This document shows, piece after piece, positions 32,980 to 43,070 of a stretch of DNA of 64,000 nt. The stretch comes from Marivita sp. (lineage in GTDB: Bacteria > Pseudomonadota > Alphaproteobacteria > Rhodobacterales > Rhodobacteraceae): positions 1 to 64,000 of the forward strand of contig NZ_JAIPUT010000013.1 of NCBI RefSeq assembly GCF_020055635.1, given 5' to 3'. Every line of letters begins with the position of its first letter. Position 1 is the first letter of the stretch. Both the position numbers and the translations under genes were made by a program. A model generated the notes under the pieces. It was not told the DNA's origin, did not search any database, and saw nothing but the letters and a program-made list of their open reading frames with translations.

Positions 32980-33837
32980 TCAATTGCTGACGTTGCCCTC
33001 AAGCGCGTTCAGGCTGCGTGCGGCGGCTTCGAAATGCTGCGGATGGGTTTCGATCGCATCGCGCAGCAAGCCCTTGCCGATCTCGGTGTCGCCCTGCTTG
33101 ATGGCCGAAAGACCAAGCGTATACATCAGTTGGGCGCGTTCTTCCTGATTGGTGGGAATAACCGGCAACACGTATTTCTTCTGTGCGCCGCGGGCCAGAA
33201 CAAGGTTGTTCTTGGCGGTGAACAGCGCGTTGTCCTGCCGGATCGCGTCCGAGAAGAGACGCTCGGCGCCGCTGAAATCGCCGCGTGTCAGCTTGGAATA
33301 GCCCCAGTTGTTCATCACGCCCGCGGGGCGCGTGGTCAGGCCAACGGCGGTTTCGTAAAAGCTGTCGGCCTTCTTCCAGTTCTGGTTGCTGTCGGCGATC
33401 ATCGCCTCAAGGCGGTATCGCTTGAAGGTCTCATGCGTGGGCGGGATGGAATCCAGAACCTCGTCGGCGCGTTTCCATTCGTTGTTGCGGATCAGCGCAT
33501 CTGCATATTCGACCTGGTCGTCATTGGTGGCCTCTTCATGCGAGGCCACGGATTTCCAGGCCGACACCGCCTCGGTGCTGCGCTTGGCGCGCACAAGCGA
33601 TTTGGCCAGGCCGCGCCTGAGATCGATCCGGTCAGGTTTTTCGCTGGTGGCGCGCTGGAAATACGAGACCGCCTCGTCGGCGTCGGCCACATTCAGCATC
33701 ACGTCGTTGAGATTGCTTTCATCCACGACATTGACGCTCTGGAAAGCGCGATCAACATCGGCATCCTTGGACTCTCCGCAGCCCGCAAGGGCGATGGCGC
33801 CTGTCATGCACAGGGAAATAAAGATAGGTCGGCGCAT
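32980..33837 (-). CDS. TPR lipoprotein (TadD-like)
   Basis: Lipobox LAGC; TPR-like repeats; tad context. Confidence 0.82.
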   Translation of the reverse strand: MRRPIFISLCMTGAIALAGCGESKDADVDRAFQSVNVVDESNLNDVMLNVADADEAVSYFQRATSEKPDRIDLRRGLAKSLVRAKRSTEAVSAWKSVASHEEATNDDQVEYADALIRNNEWKRADEVLDSIPPTHETFKRYRLEAMIADSNQNWKKADSFYETAVGLTTRPAGVMNNWGYSKLTRGDFSGAERLFSDAIRQDNALFTAKNNLVLARGAQKKYVLPVIPTNQEERAQLMYTLGLSAIKQGDTEIGKGLLRDAIETHPQHFEAAARSLNALEGNVSN

Positions 33838-33864
33838 TTGTTGCGTCCTTTTACTGCCTCTGCC

Positions 33865-34416
33865 TCATCCCGGTATTCGGCGGATCAGAAAGTCGCTGCT
33901 GCCACGCCGTACCAGTTTATAATCTTGTTCTTGAGCAGCAGCATAATAGTTTTCTTCCGATTTTGCGAGAGCTAAGCGCAGATTGTCGCGGATTGCGTCA
34001 CTTGCGCCATTGTCGAATCCGTATGCACGGCGAAAGACTTGGGCGGCCTCGTTGATTTCGCCCTTTTCCATGAGCACAACACCAAGGTTGTTCCATATCT
34101 CGGGAGAGTCCTCGTCCTTTTCGATTGCGTCGCGTAACAGGCGTTCGGCGCTGCCAAGACGGCCAAGGCCCAGATTGGCGCTGCCCAGCCCCGCCAGAAC
34201 ATCTGCGGTCATGCCATGTTCCAGCGCGGCGCGCGAATAGGCGTCGATCGCCAGATCATATTCGCCCGCATCCATCAGGCGATGGCCCACCACAAGCCCA
34301 TCCACCGTCTCGCCGCTGCGCGCCACGCCCGGTGCGTAAGGCCCTTCATGCGAAACGCCCGGACTGCAGGCAGCCAGGGCGATCACCAATGCCAGAGTTG
34401 CCCCTGCCCGTATCAT
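33865..34416 (-). CDS. tadD: TPR lipoprotein TadD
   Basis: ALAAC lipobox; GLGRLGSAERLLRDAIEKDEDSPEIWNNLGVVLMEKGEINEAAQVFRRAYGFD. Confidence 0.85.
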   Translation of the reverse strand: MIRAGATLALVIALAACSPGVSHEGPYAPGVARSGETVDGLVVGHRLMDAGEYDLAIDAYSRAALEHGMTADVLAGLGSANLGLGRLGSAERLLRDAIEKDEDSPEIWNNLGVVLMEKGEINEAAQVFRRAYGFDNGASDAIRDNLRLALAKSEENYYAAAQEQDYKLVRRGSSDFLIRRIPG

Positions 34417-34428
34417 GTTGCCTCGCCG

Positions 34429-35418
34429 TTATTGGCCGGCCATCGTGAACAGTTCCATGATACCAAGAACCGACGGGCCGACCAGGATGATAAGCAATGG
34501 CGGAACTGTAAGCATCATCGTGGCCAATGTCATCTTCGTCGGCAGCTTGTTGGCCTTTTCTTCGGCCCGCATGACGCGTTTGTCACGCATCTCGCCGGCA
34601 TAGACCCGCAGCGCATCGGCGATCGAGGTGCCGAAGGTCTGCGACTGGACCAACACGGTCACGAAGCTGGAAATATCCTGCACGCCGCAGCGCTCGGCCA
34701 TTTCATTGAGCACCGATGCCTTGTCGCGCCCGGCCTTCACCTGCTGGGACACGATCTCGTATTCCTCGGCCAGAGCGGGATAGGAGGCGGCGATCTCGTT
34801 GGCGACGCGAATGATCGACTGATCCAGCGATTGCCCGGCCTCGACGCAGGTCAGCATCATGTCGAGACTGTCGGGAAAGCCGTCCGAAATCTCTTCCTGG
34901 CGCTTTTGCTGGCGCTTTGTGACCCAGTATTTGGGCATGAGATACCCGACCGCACCGGGGCCAAGGATATACAGGATCGCTTCTTGCGCGCTGGTTTCCT
35001 CGCCTGATTTGAACATCAGGAAATAGATCACGCCAAGGGTCAACAGGCCAAGCGCCAAGGCCAGTTGGGCAAAGTGGAAATAGCGAACGGCATCGCGGTT
35101 GCGATAGCCCGCCTGGATCAGGGTCAGCCGGATCTGCGACAGTGCCTTGGCATCCTGGGGTTCGAGGAAGTTCGCGTATTTGTCCAGCTTCTCATTGCGC
35201 CGGTTGGTGCGCAGATGTGCAGATTCCTTGCCGGTTGGGCGCGACTGCTGGCGCTGGTCCTTCTTGAGCTTTTCCAGCGGATCCTTGGAATCGCGGATCA
35301 GCATCGGGATCATCAGCGCCACAAGAAGAATCCCGAGCGTGCCGACGGCGATCAGGGGGCCGAACGGGCCAAGGGCGCTGATCAGGCCGCCCTGAATTTG
35401 GTCGAAGAGTTCCATCAC
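34429..35418 (-). CDS. tadC: Tad secretion platform protein TadC
   Basis: T2SF domain ...DSLDMMLTCVEAGQSLDQSIIRVANEI...FVTVLVQSQTFGTSIADALRVYAGEMRDKRVMRAEEKANKLP. Confidence 0.92.
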   Translation of the reverse strand: MMELFDQIQGGLISALGPFGPLIAVGTLGILLVALMIPMLIRDSKDPLEKLKKDQRQQSRPTGKESAHLRTNRRNEKLDKYANFLEPQDAKALSQIRLTLIQAGYRNRDAVRYFHFAQLALALGLLTLGVIYFLMFKSGEETSAQEAILYILGPGAVGYLMPKYWVTKRQQKRQEEISDGFPDSLDMMLTCVEAGQSLDQSIIRVANEIAASYPALAEEYEIVSQQVKAGRDKASVLNEMAERCGVQDISSFVTVLVQSQTFGTSIADALRVYAGEMRDKRVMRAEEKANKLPTKMTLATMMLTVPPLLIILVGPSVLGIMELFTMAGQ

Positions 35419-35431
35419 CTCGGGTTCCTTT

Positions 35432-36400
35432 TCAGACCTTGATGTTCACAAGCGCGCGCATGACGAAGAGGTTGGCGACCAGGAAGGTGCCCACGATCAA
35501 AGCTGCGGGGATGAAATAGGCGTGCTCCATCGCTTCGTCATAGTAGTTGGGATCGATCAGCTGGATGCCGATCAGGGCCAAGACAGGAAAGCCAGAGAGG
35601 AACTTGCCCGACCACTTCGCCTCGGCGGTGATCGCCTTGACGCGGCGGAACAGGCGGAAGCGGGCACGGATCACTTTTGCCAGACCATCTAGGATTTCGG
35701 CCAGGTTGCCGCCTGATTGCTGCTGGATCGTCACCGCGACCGCAAGAAAGCGAAGATCCTGCATGTCCAGCCGCTCGGCCAGATCCTTGAGCGCCTCGCC
35801 GACATCGCGGCCATAGGCGGATTCATCCGCGATGATGCCGAATTCGGTGGCAAGCGGATCCGCAACTTCGTTGGCGACAATCGAGATCGCCGAAGAGAAC
35901 GGATGGCCGACCCGCAGGCTGCGCACCATCAGTTCGATGGCGTCGGGCAATTGCTCCTCGAACATCGCCATGCGTTTGTTGGCCTTCATGTTGATCCAGG
36001 TGAAGACCCCGCCGACGCCGATCACCACCGACACGAGGGCACGGACCGGCACGCTGGTCGCGGTGCCGATGGTCAGGCCCACAAAGGCCAGCGCGGTCAC
36101 CGCCACCATCAGCATGATCAACTGTCTGGGCGTAAAGGCGATGGCCGCCTTTTGCGCTTTTTCCGACAGGATCGCATAGATTGGAATGTTACGCGCCTTG
36201 AGGTGCTGTTGCATCTCCTTGCGCAGCTTTTCCATCACCTCTTCGCGGTTGCCGGACTTGTCCAGCATCTCGAGGCGGCGATTCACCCGGCTGTTGAGGC
36301 TGATCGAGCGCCCGAAGACGGTCAGGTATATCCCCTCGACGAGGACGAGAACCCCGACGAAGATCAACGCGTAGATGATCGGTTCTGCACTGATGGACAT
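35432..36400 (-). CDS. tadB: Tad secretion platform protein TadB
   Basis: EQLPDAIELMVRSLRVGHPFSSAI; T2SF domain; tandem with tadC. Confidence 0.92.
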   Translation of the reverse strand: MSISAEPIIYALIFVGVLVLVEGIYLTVFGRSISLNSRVNRRLEMLDKSGNREEVMEKLRKEMQQHLKARNIPIYAILSEKAQKAAIAFTPRQLIMLMVAVTALAFVGLTIGTATSVPVRALVSVVIGVGGVFTWINMKANKRMAMFEEQLPDAIELMVRSLRVGHPFSSAISIVANEVADPLATEFGIIADESAYGRDVGEALKDLAERLDMQDLRFLAVAVTIQQQSGGNLAEILDGLAKVIRARFRLFRRVKAITAEAKWSGKFLSGFPVLALIGIQLIDPNYYDEAMEHAYFIPAALIVGTFLVANLFVMRALVNIKV

Positions 36401-36405
36401 CGGGG

Positions 36406-37857
36406 TTACTCCGCTGCGATGGGTTCATAGATGCTGGGAGGCAGGTCGTAGCCCCAGAGGCGGAATCGCTCGGTAAAGTTCGAACGCACCCCGGTTCCGG
36501 TGAAATGGCCGATAATCTTGTTCTCGGGCGTCAGGCCGACACGCTGATAGCGGAAGATTTCCTGCATCGAGATCACCTCGCCCTCCATTCCCGTCACTTC
36601 GGTGATCGAGGTCATCCGGCGCGAACCGTCCTGCAGGCGTGAGGCCTGCACGATCAGATGCACCGCCGATGCAATCTGCGAACGCACCGCCTTGAGCGGC
36701 ATCTCGATCCCGGCCATGGCGACCATGTTCTCAAGACGGCTGATGGCGTCGCGGGCGTTGTTGGCGTGGATCGTAGTCATCGACCCGTCATGGCCGGTGT
36801 TCATGGCCTGGAGCATGTCGATCACCTCCTCGCCGCGCGTCTCGCCGACGATGATGCGGTCGGGGCGCATCCGCAGCGCGTTCTTGAGACAGTCGCGCGG
36901 GCTGACTTCGCCCTTGCCTTCCACGTTGGGGGGACGGCTTTCCATCCGGCCCACATGGATCTGCTGGAGCTGAAGTTCGGCGGTATCCTCGATGGTGAGG
37001 ATGCGTTCGGCATTGTCGATGAAGGACGAGAGGGCATTGAGCGTCGTCGTCTTACCCGAGCCGGTACCGCCCGACACGATGATATTGAGCCGCGTCGCCA
37101 CCGCCGCCTGAAGATAGGCGGCCATTTCTTCGGAAAAGGCGCCGAACCTGACCAGATCGTCAATGCCCAGCTTGTCCTTCTTGAATTTACGGATCGACAC
37201 GAGGCTGCCATCCACCGCGACGGGGGGCACCATGGCGTTGAAACGCGAACCGTCTGCAAGGCGGGCGTCAACATAGGGGTTGGATTCATCAACGCGCCGG
37301 CCCACGGCCGACACGATCTTGTCGATGATCCGCAACAGATGCTTTTCATCCTTGAAGGTGACATCGCTCAGTTGCAGCTTGCCGTCGCGTTCGACGAAGA
37401 TCTGTTGCGGGCCGTTCACGAGGATGTCGTTGACGGTGTCGTCCTGAAGCAGCGTTTCCAGCGGGCCGAGGCCGCGGACCTCGTCATAAAGCTCCTGGGT
37501 CAGCGTGTTGCGGTCTTCCCGGTTCAGAACGATGCTGCGCTCTTCAAGGAATTCGCCCGCGATCGAACTGATCTCGGCGCGCAGATCGGCCTCGGTCGCG
37601 CTTTCCAGCGCGCCAAGGTTCAGGTTGTCCAGAAGTGCACGGTGCAGATCGAGTTTGATCTCGGACAGGCGCTCCTTGCGCTTGCGCTCCTTGTCGGCTG
37701 GCTGGGGCACGGCGGCAGGCTTCTGCGGGGCCCGGCGCAGGCTGGCCTTGGGTGTGGGCTCGACAGGTGCCGTTTTCGTGTGCTCGGTCTCGGCGCTGAC
37801 AGGTGCAAGCGCCGGCTTGGCGTTGCCGGGGGCTGATTTCTTGTATCTCGAGAACAT
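36406..37857 (-). CDS. tadA: Tad secretion ATPase TadA/CpaF
   Basis: [64 protein letters not shown]. Confidence 0.95.
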   Translation of the reverse strand: MFSRYKKSAPGNAKPALAPVSAETEHTKTAPVEPTPKASLRRAPQKPAAVPQPADKERKRKERLSEIKLDLHRALLDNLNLGALESATEADLRAEISSIAGEFLEERSIVLNREDRNTLTQELYDEVRGLGPLETLLQDDTVNDILVNGPQQIFVERDGKLQLSDVTFKDEKHLLRIIDKIVSAVGRRVDESNPYVDARLADGSRFNAMVPPVAVDGSLVSIRKFKKDKLGIDDLVRFGAFSEEMAAYLQAAVATRLNIIVSGGTGSGKTTTLNALSSFIDNAERILTIEDTAELQLQQIHVGRMESRPPNVEGKGEVSPRDCLKNALRMRPDRIIVGETRGEEVIDMLQAMNTGHDGSMTTIHANNARDAISRLENMVAMAGIEMPLKAVRSQIASAVHLIVQASRLQDGSRRMTSITEVTGMEGEVISMQEIFRYQRVGLTPENKIIGHFTGTGVRSNFTERFRLWGYDLPPSIYEPIAAE

Positions 37858-37876
37858 TGGTGTCTACCTTCCTGCC

Positions 37877-39109
37877 TTAAGCGGCCTCGGCTTCGCTTTT
37901 GCCGAGTTCATGCAGCGACATGGCGAGTTTGGCGATTTCCTTGCGCAGCGGGTTCTTGCCCGCTGCCGTTGCCAGCGGTGTGCCGTGATCTCCGGCCTGA
38001 GTGACCGCGCGACCGCCATCGGGCAGCTGGACCTCGATCGAGATCTCGAGGCTTTCGGCCAGCCTCTTGACCCGGCTCTTGCCGTTCAGATCGGTGAATT
38101 TCGGGGCGCGGTTCAGACAGAAGCGCAGCTTCTCGGTCGGCAACTCCTCGGATCGAAGCGCCCGCTTGAAGCGCAGCGCGTTCTGCGCCGAGCGCATATC
38201 CAGTTCTAGTGTGGTAAAATAAATCTGCGCATTGGTGAGGACCGTCTCGGTCCATTGCACCAGCGTCGTGGGCATGTCCACCACGACATAATCAAATCGC
38301 GCGCGCGCATAGTCCAGAATGCGCTGCACGTCCTGCGGCCCGATCATGTCCAATGGCAGGATGTCGGGCGGCGCGGTCAGAACCCAGAGCTTTTCCTCGT
38401 ATTCGGTCAGGGCCTGATGAAACACGTCCTCGTCCATCGAGTCCGTATCGGACCACATCTCGAAAACGGCCTCGCGGCGGGGCAGGTCGAGATAGGTGCT
38501 GACTGCGCCGCTCTGAAGCCCGAAATCCAGGATACAGACGCGCGTCGGCGCCTTCTTGTCGACCACCGCCAGTTCCCAGGCCAGGTTCACCGCGACGGTT
38601 GTCGCTCCGGTGCCCCCAGCCAGGCCCTGCACGGCCAGCAAGACGCCATCGCCTTGCGAATCACCGCCCGGAAATGCGGCCGCTGCCGGGCGTTCGGGCT
38701 TGGTGCGCAGCCGCTCGATGGCGGCCTCGAGTTCGCCTTCGGGCAGAGGGTAGGGCACGAATTCATCCGCGCCCCGGCGCAGCAGTTGATGCAATGCCGC
38801 GGGGCTGACATCCTCGGCGATCAGGATGACCTTGATACCCTTGGAATCGGCCAGCGAGATGATCTCGCCGAGCATGACAAGATCATCCTCGTCGGACTCG
38901 TCGATAGCGATGGCGACGAATTCCAGGTGCTCCGCCTCGGGCTGACTGAAGAAGGCCAGCGCCTCGGAAAAGCCAAGATCACCCCAGTTTTCACCAAGGG
39001 CGCTTTCCATGTCTTCGATCAGAAGATCGAAGTTCTGCACGTCGCGGCTGATCGTACAGGCCGTGATCGGGCTGGGTTCTGGCTTTGTCGTCGCACTACT
39101 CGTCATCAT
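37877..39109 (-). CDS. cpaE: TadZ/CpaE-like pilus localisation protein with degenerate Walker A
   Basis: Atypical receiver-like N-terminus and ParA/MinD-like C-terminus (GLAGGTGATTVAVNLAWELA). Confidence 0.87.
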   Translation of the reverse strand: MMTSSATTKPEPSPITACTISRDVQNFDLLIEDMESALGENWGDLGFSEALAFFSQPEAEHLEFVAIAIDESDEDDLVMLGEIISLADSKGIKVILIAEDVSPAALHQLLRRGADEFVPYPLPEGELEAAIERLRTKPERPAAAAFPGGDSQGDGVLLAVQGLAGGTGATTVAVNLAWELAVVDKKAPTRVCILDFGLQSGAVSTYLDLPRREAVFEMWSDTDSMDEDVFHQALTEYEEKLWVLTAPPDILPLDMIGPQDVQRILDYARARFDYVVVDMPTTLVQWTETVLTNAQIYFTTLELDMRSAQNALRFKRALRSEELPTEKLRFCLNRAPKFTDLNGKSRVKRLAESLEISIEVQLPDGGRAVTQAGDHGTPLATAAGKNPLRKEIAKLAMSLHELGKSEAEAA

Positions 39110-39299
39110 GTTATGATCCCATATTGCAATCGCCACGAAGGTTGCTCCGGGTTCGCCCGGAATCTTTTGACGGCTACGCAGTTCGCGCACCCAACCGGAA
39201 GGGCACGGCACACGACTGCCACCCGGCGACATTCCTTGAAAATCTGGGCAACATTTGGGCTAAAAAAACGTAATTGTGCGGTAAGAAACGACAAAAAGA

Positions 39300-39321
39300 A
39301 AACCCGCCAGTGTGGCGGGTT
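39300..39321 (-). terminator. Rho-independent terminator downstream of the OmpA gene
   Basis: minus strand AAACCCGCCA-CAC-TGGCGGGTTT followed by T-rich TCTTTTTG. Confidence 0.85.
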
Positions 39322-39370
39322 TGAGTTGGTCCGGCACGCCGGACAGGGAGATTTCGTTACGCCTTGTGGG

Positions 39371-40021
39371 TCATTCCACCAGGTTTTCGCCGCCCACCAT
39401 CGACAAGGTCGACGTGGGCGCCGCACTTCTGACGTAGTCGCGATAGATCACCTGGGCATAGCGGCCATCCATGACCGCCGGGTGTGATTTCACGAAGCCC
39501 GAAACTTCGGTGACGGTGCGGCGATTGCGACGTTCACGCCCCTGGGTGACGATCAGGGGCTGGGTTTCTCCGTAGGAGGCGACCGCTTCCAGCCGCGAAC
39601 GGCTGATCCCCTGGCTGACCAGGTAATTGACGGCCGCGTGGGCGCGGCGCAGCCCGAGCTGCTTGTTGTATCCTGGTGATCCGACCTTGTCGGTGTGCCC
39701 GTAGACGCGGAACCGCACCTCCGGGAACTGGCGGATCCAGGCGGCTTGTTCATTCAGCGTATCGCGTGCGCCCGCATCGAGAGTGGCGGAATTGAACGCG
39801 AAATTGACCGTGCTTGCCACTTCTTGCGAGAACCGGTTGGCGAGATCGTAAACATATCCCTTTTCGCCGGTCATCACGAGGTGGTTGTTCATGTTGGCAT
39901 TTCCGAAGCCGCCGCTGTCGACCATGGCGCCCGCCTCGGAGAAATACGAGCGATAGGTGCCGCCATCCGTGGTGCAAGCCGCGATCGCGACAAGGCTTGC
40001 AGTTGCGAGAAGATGTTTCAT
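39371..40021 (-). CDS. OmpA-family lipoprotein of the tad locus
   Basis: IAAC lipobox; FNSATLDAGARDTLNEQAAWIRQFPEVRFRVYGHTDKVGSPGYNKQLGLRRA. Confidence 0.88.
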   Translation of the reverse strand: MKHLLATASLVAIAACTTDGGTYRSYFSEAGAMVDSGGFGNANMNNHLVMTGEKGYVYDLANRFSQEVASTVNFAFNSATLDAGARDTLNEQAAWIRQFPEVRFRVYGHTDKVGSPGYNKQLGLRRAHAAVNYLVSQGISRSRLEAVASYGETQPLIVTQGRERRNRRTVTEVSGFVKSHPAVMDGRYAQVIYRDYVRSAAPTSTLSMVGGENLVE

Positions 40022-40037
40022 GAGCCCTGCCTTTCGA

Positions 40038-41462
40038 TCAATCCATCACGTAGCCGTAAGAGCCGGTGAAGTCCTGTCGCGCGACTTCGCCAACGGTTCC
40101 ACCCGCCTGGTTGTCCTTCAACACGCGTCCGTTGAGGAACAGGTCGGCCTCGGATGGGAGTCTGATCCGGTCGGTCGGCAGGGCCAGCGCCTCGCCACGC
40201 GTCGGGGTCACGAGATGTGCGCTGACGATGATGACCAGTTCGGTCTGCGCGCGCTGGTAATCCGCGCTGCGGAACAGGGCGCCAAGAACCGGGATGTCTC
40301 CCAGCCAGGGCACCTGTCCATTGGTGTCGCGGAAATCGTCCTGCAACAGCCCGGCGATCGCAAAGCTCTCGCCATCGCGCAGCGACACCGTGGTCGAGGT
40401 GTCGCGACGACGGAAGGCATCGACGGTGAATGAACCCGTAGTGATCCCGTTGGTCGGATCGATCGAAGAGACGGCCGCACCCAGTTCAAGGTTGATGACA
40501 CCGTCATCCACGACGCGCGGGACGAAATTCAGCTCGACGCCGAAGGGCTTGAACTCGATCGAGGTGGTATCGTTGTCCTGAGCGACGGGAATGGGATATT
40601 CACCGCCCGCAAGGAATTTCGCTTCCTGGCCCGAAAGGGCGGTCAGATTGGGTTCGGCCAGTGTGCGCACGACGCCCTTCTGTTCAAGCGCCTGCATCAG
40701 GATGCCGATTTCCACCGAGCCCACATCGAAGCCGAAGAACGCCGCACCGGCGTCGTTGCCGGCCGAAACGCCCGGGGCGGTGGTTCCGAAGGACGAAAGA
40801 TTGCTTCCGGCAAGCGCCGCGCCCCGGCCGGTCGCGCCAAGCGCGTCGACCGCCAGAGAAGTGGAGAGCTGTTTGGACACGCTGCGCTGCATTTCGGCAA
40901 AGCGCACCTTGAGCATGACCTGCTGATTGCCCGACACCACCATCAGGTTCGAGACCCGCTCGGGCGCATAGCGTTCGGCCAGCGCCAATGCGCGCTCCAT
41001 GCGTGCTGTGCTTGAAACGCTGCCCGACAGCACGATGCCGTCATTGGCCGTGCGCACCTCGATCCGCTCGTTGGGCAGGATCTGCTGGATACGTTCCTTG
41101 AATTCGGACACATCGGTCGAGACATGGACCTCGACATTCGTGATCAGCTTGCCGGTCTCGTCCAGAAGGGTCAGGGTCGTGCGACCCGGCGCCTTGCCGA
41201 GAATGTAGATCGTGCGATCCGACAGAGTCGAGAAATCCGCGATCGAAGGATTGGCAATGCTGAGTTCGGCGAAGGGCACGTCGCTTTCGACGACGACGGC
41301 ACGGTTCATCGTGACGACGAGATCACGGTTCGCGCCCTTGCGCACCACTTGTAGGTTTTCTGCGTGCAACTCACTGACAAAATTACTGAAAACAATCGCC
41401 AGCCCGAGAAGGGCGGCTTTGAAGAAGCCTGCGTTTATCATGTGACCTGCCTTTCCGATCAC
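40038..41462 (-). CDS. cpaC: Tad secretin RcpA/CpaC
   Basis: BON-like and secretin domains; VMLKVRFAEMQR...GIEFKPFGVELNFVPRV-like block (SIEFKPFGVELNFVPRV); start may be 41441. Confidence 0.92.
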   Translation of the reverse strand: MIGKAGHMINAGFFKAALLGLAIVFSNFVSELHAENLQVVRKGANRDLVVTMNRAVVVESDVPFAELSIANPSIADFSTLSDRTIYILGKAPGRTTLTLLDETGKLITNVEVHVSTDVSEFKERIQQILPNERIEVRTANDGIVLSGSVSSTARMERALALAERYAPERVSNLMVVSGNQQVMLKVRFAEMQRSVSKQLSTSLAVDALGATGRGAALAGSNLSSFGTTAPGVSAGNDAGAAFFGFDVGSVEIGILMQALEQKGVVRTLAEPNLTALSGQEAKFLAGGEYPIPVAQDNDTTSIEFKPFGVELNFVPRVVDDGVINLELGAAVSSIDPTNGITTGSFTVDAFRRRDTSTTVSLRDGESFAIAGLLQDDFRDTNGQVPWLGDIPVLGALFRSADYQRAQTELVIIVSAHLVTPTRGEALALPTDRIRLPSEADLFLNGRVLKDNQAGGTVGEVARQDFTGSYGYVMD

Positions 41463-41595
41463 GCCTCAATCCAACGGGTCTTGCTGCCCGCATTTGACGC
41501 CACTCTGCGTCAGTTCGCGAAATTTTTCAAGAATCAACGCATTTCTGCCGAGATTTGTCTGGATTGTGACCCAAATGCTGCCGACCCATGCGAAA

Positions 41596-41620
41596 AGGGC
41601 GCCCGCAAAGCAGGCGCCCT
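41596..41620 (-). terminator. Rho-independent terminator downstream of cpaB
   Basis: minus strand AGGGCGCC-N9-GGCGCCCT followed by TTTCG. Confidence 0.8.
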
Positions 41621-41644
41621 CCAGGGTAGCAGGCGCGTTGCCCC

Positions 41645-42514
41645 TCAGTTCGTGCATGGAATCTGGCTCACGATCACTTCCGAGCCGCGGCGCGTCCGGA
41701 TGGTGCAGACCTCTGCGCGCTCGGGTTCCGGCGCCTCTTCGACCTCGGACAGGCCAAGCAGGCGGCGCTGGTCGACTTCGATCACCTCTGCCACGGTCTC
41801 GTCCCTGACTCCGACCAGCGACAATGCCAGTCGCCCGGTTGCCTGAGCTTGCGCAAGGGCTGCGACATCCTGCGGCTTGGCGGACACCGTCACGGTGCGC
41901 GCGATGATCGCTTTCGTGGTGTTTTCATCCGACATCTGGTCAACCGCGATCAGGCGCACGCCGGTCTGGATAAGCTTTGTGACCTCACCGAACGAGTCAC
42001 CCTCGGTGCGCACGCCATTGCCGCGCACACGCCCGGTCCAGTAGACATCGACATGGTCGCCCGGACGCAGGAAACCCGACACGCCGCTGGCAACATCGAC
42101 CTTGATGGCGAAAGCCCGCATCCCCGGCCCGAGCTGGTCCGAAATGCCCGCATCCGCGCCCGGCTTCGTGACCTTGGCCTCCAGGATCGCCTCGTTCTTT
42201 TCCATGGCACGCCGCACCGCGCGCAACTCGTCCTTGCCGTTGGGGAAAAGCGCCTCGGCGGTGGTAAACGCGCCTTCTGGCAGTGCGTTCTTCGGGAATT
42301 TCACCATCCGCACCGCGTCAAGCGGGATTCTGTCGCCATATTTCAAGGGCTTGTTGGCAACAGCCACCTCTATGGTTTCGATCTGCGGCGCGCGCTGTGA
42401 GCGTTCAAGCGCCAGCTGTGTCTGATAGCTCTGAATGTAACTCTTGGCCATGTAGACAGCAAAGCCCGCAAGGCCGAGACCCAGGATGAGTACCAGTCCA
42501 AATACCAGTCGCAT
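41645..42514 (-). CDS. cpaB: Flp pilus assembly protein CpaB/RcpC
   Basis: N-terminal TM; SAF-like DRIPLDAVRMVKFP; AIKVDVASGVSGFLRPGDHVDVYWTG. Confidence 0.92.
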   Translation of the reverse strand: MRLVFGLVLILGLGLAGFAVYMAKSYIQSYQTQLALERSQRAPQIETIEVAVANKPLKYGDRIPLDAVRMVKFPKNALPEGAFTTAEALFPNGKDELRAVRRAMEKNEAILEAKVTKPGADAGISDQLGPGMRAFAIKVDVASGVSGFLRPGDHVDVYWTGRVRGNGVRTEGDSFGEVTKLIQTGVRLIAVDQMSDENTTKAIIARTVTVSAKPQDVAALAQAQATGRLALSLVGVRDETVAEVIEVDQRRLLGLSEVEEAPEPERAEVCTIRTRRGSEVIVSQIPCTN

Positions 42515-42738
42515 TGCCCGTCCTTTCTGTTTCTCTCGCCGCTCAGGGCGCAAGGCACCCGTCGGCAAGGCTGAATTGAGCAGTTTATTGTGGCGAAATC
42601 AGGGAAAGGCGGTGATTGTTTCGGGATCACTCGCGATTGCCCGGACCTGTTCGGTTCATGACGCCGCGCATCAAAAAAGGCCGACGCGCGCTGGCATCAG
42701 CCGATCTTGTCATTCGCGCAATCCGCCCGGATATCCGG

Positions 42739-42933
42739 TCACTCCAGATCCAGTTGGTTGACTTCCGCATTCGCCATGGAATCAGCAAGCTTCGAACCCA
42801 AGGCGTTGCTGCCGTTCAGAAGCACGGCGACCACCCCGATCCCAAGGCCAACGACGGTGGCCGTCAGCACCACCCAATCGACGGTCACGGCACCCTCGGT
42901 GTCCAAGGCGAATTTCTTGAAGAACTTGGTCAT
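42739..42933 (-). CDS. flp: Flp-type pilin paralogue 1
   Basis: MTKFFKKFALDTEGAVTVDWVVLTATVVGLGIGVVAVL. Confidence 0.85.
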   Translation of the reverse strand: MTKFFKKFALDTEGAVTVDWVVLTATVVGLGIGVVAVLLNGSNALGSKLADSMANAEVNQLDLE

Positions 42934-43008
42934 GGCACGTTCCTTTGGTCTTGGGTGCGCCGTTTGCGTGCCTAGTTCAGCCGCTCGACGGTTGATGGCC
43001 TCTCAAAG

Positions 43009-43043
43009 AAATCTGGCCGCAAAACGGTTTTGCGGCCAGATTT
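43009..43043 (-). terminator. strong Rho-independent terminator downstream of Flp paralogue 2
   Basis: AAATCTGGCCGCAAAACGGTTTTGCGGCCAGATTT near-perfect dyad. Confidence 0.85.
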
Positions 43044-43070
43044 GTTTAACAAATGCCGGATGGCAAAAGA

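Noticed and set aside
42676-42697. Terminator after Flp paralogue 1 (minus-strand GCC...GGCC followed by T6)
   Set aside because: T tract is good but the stem is weak and mismatched; not strong enough to list as a feature.
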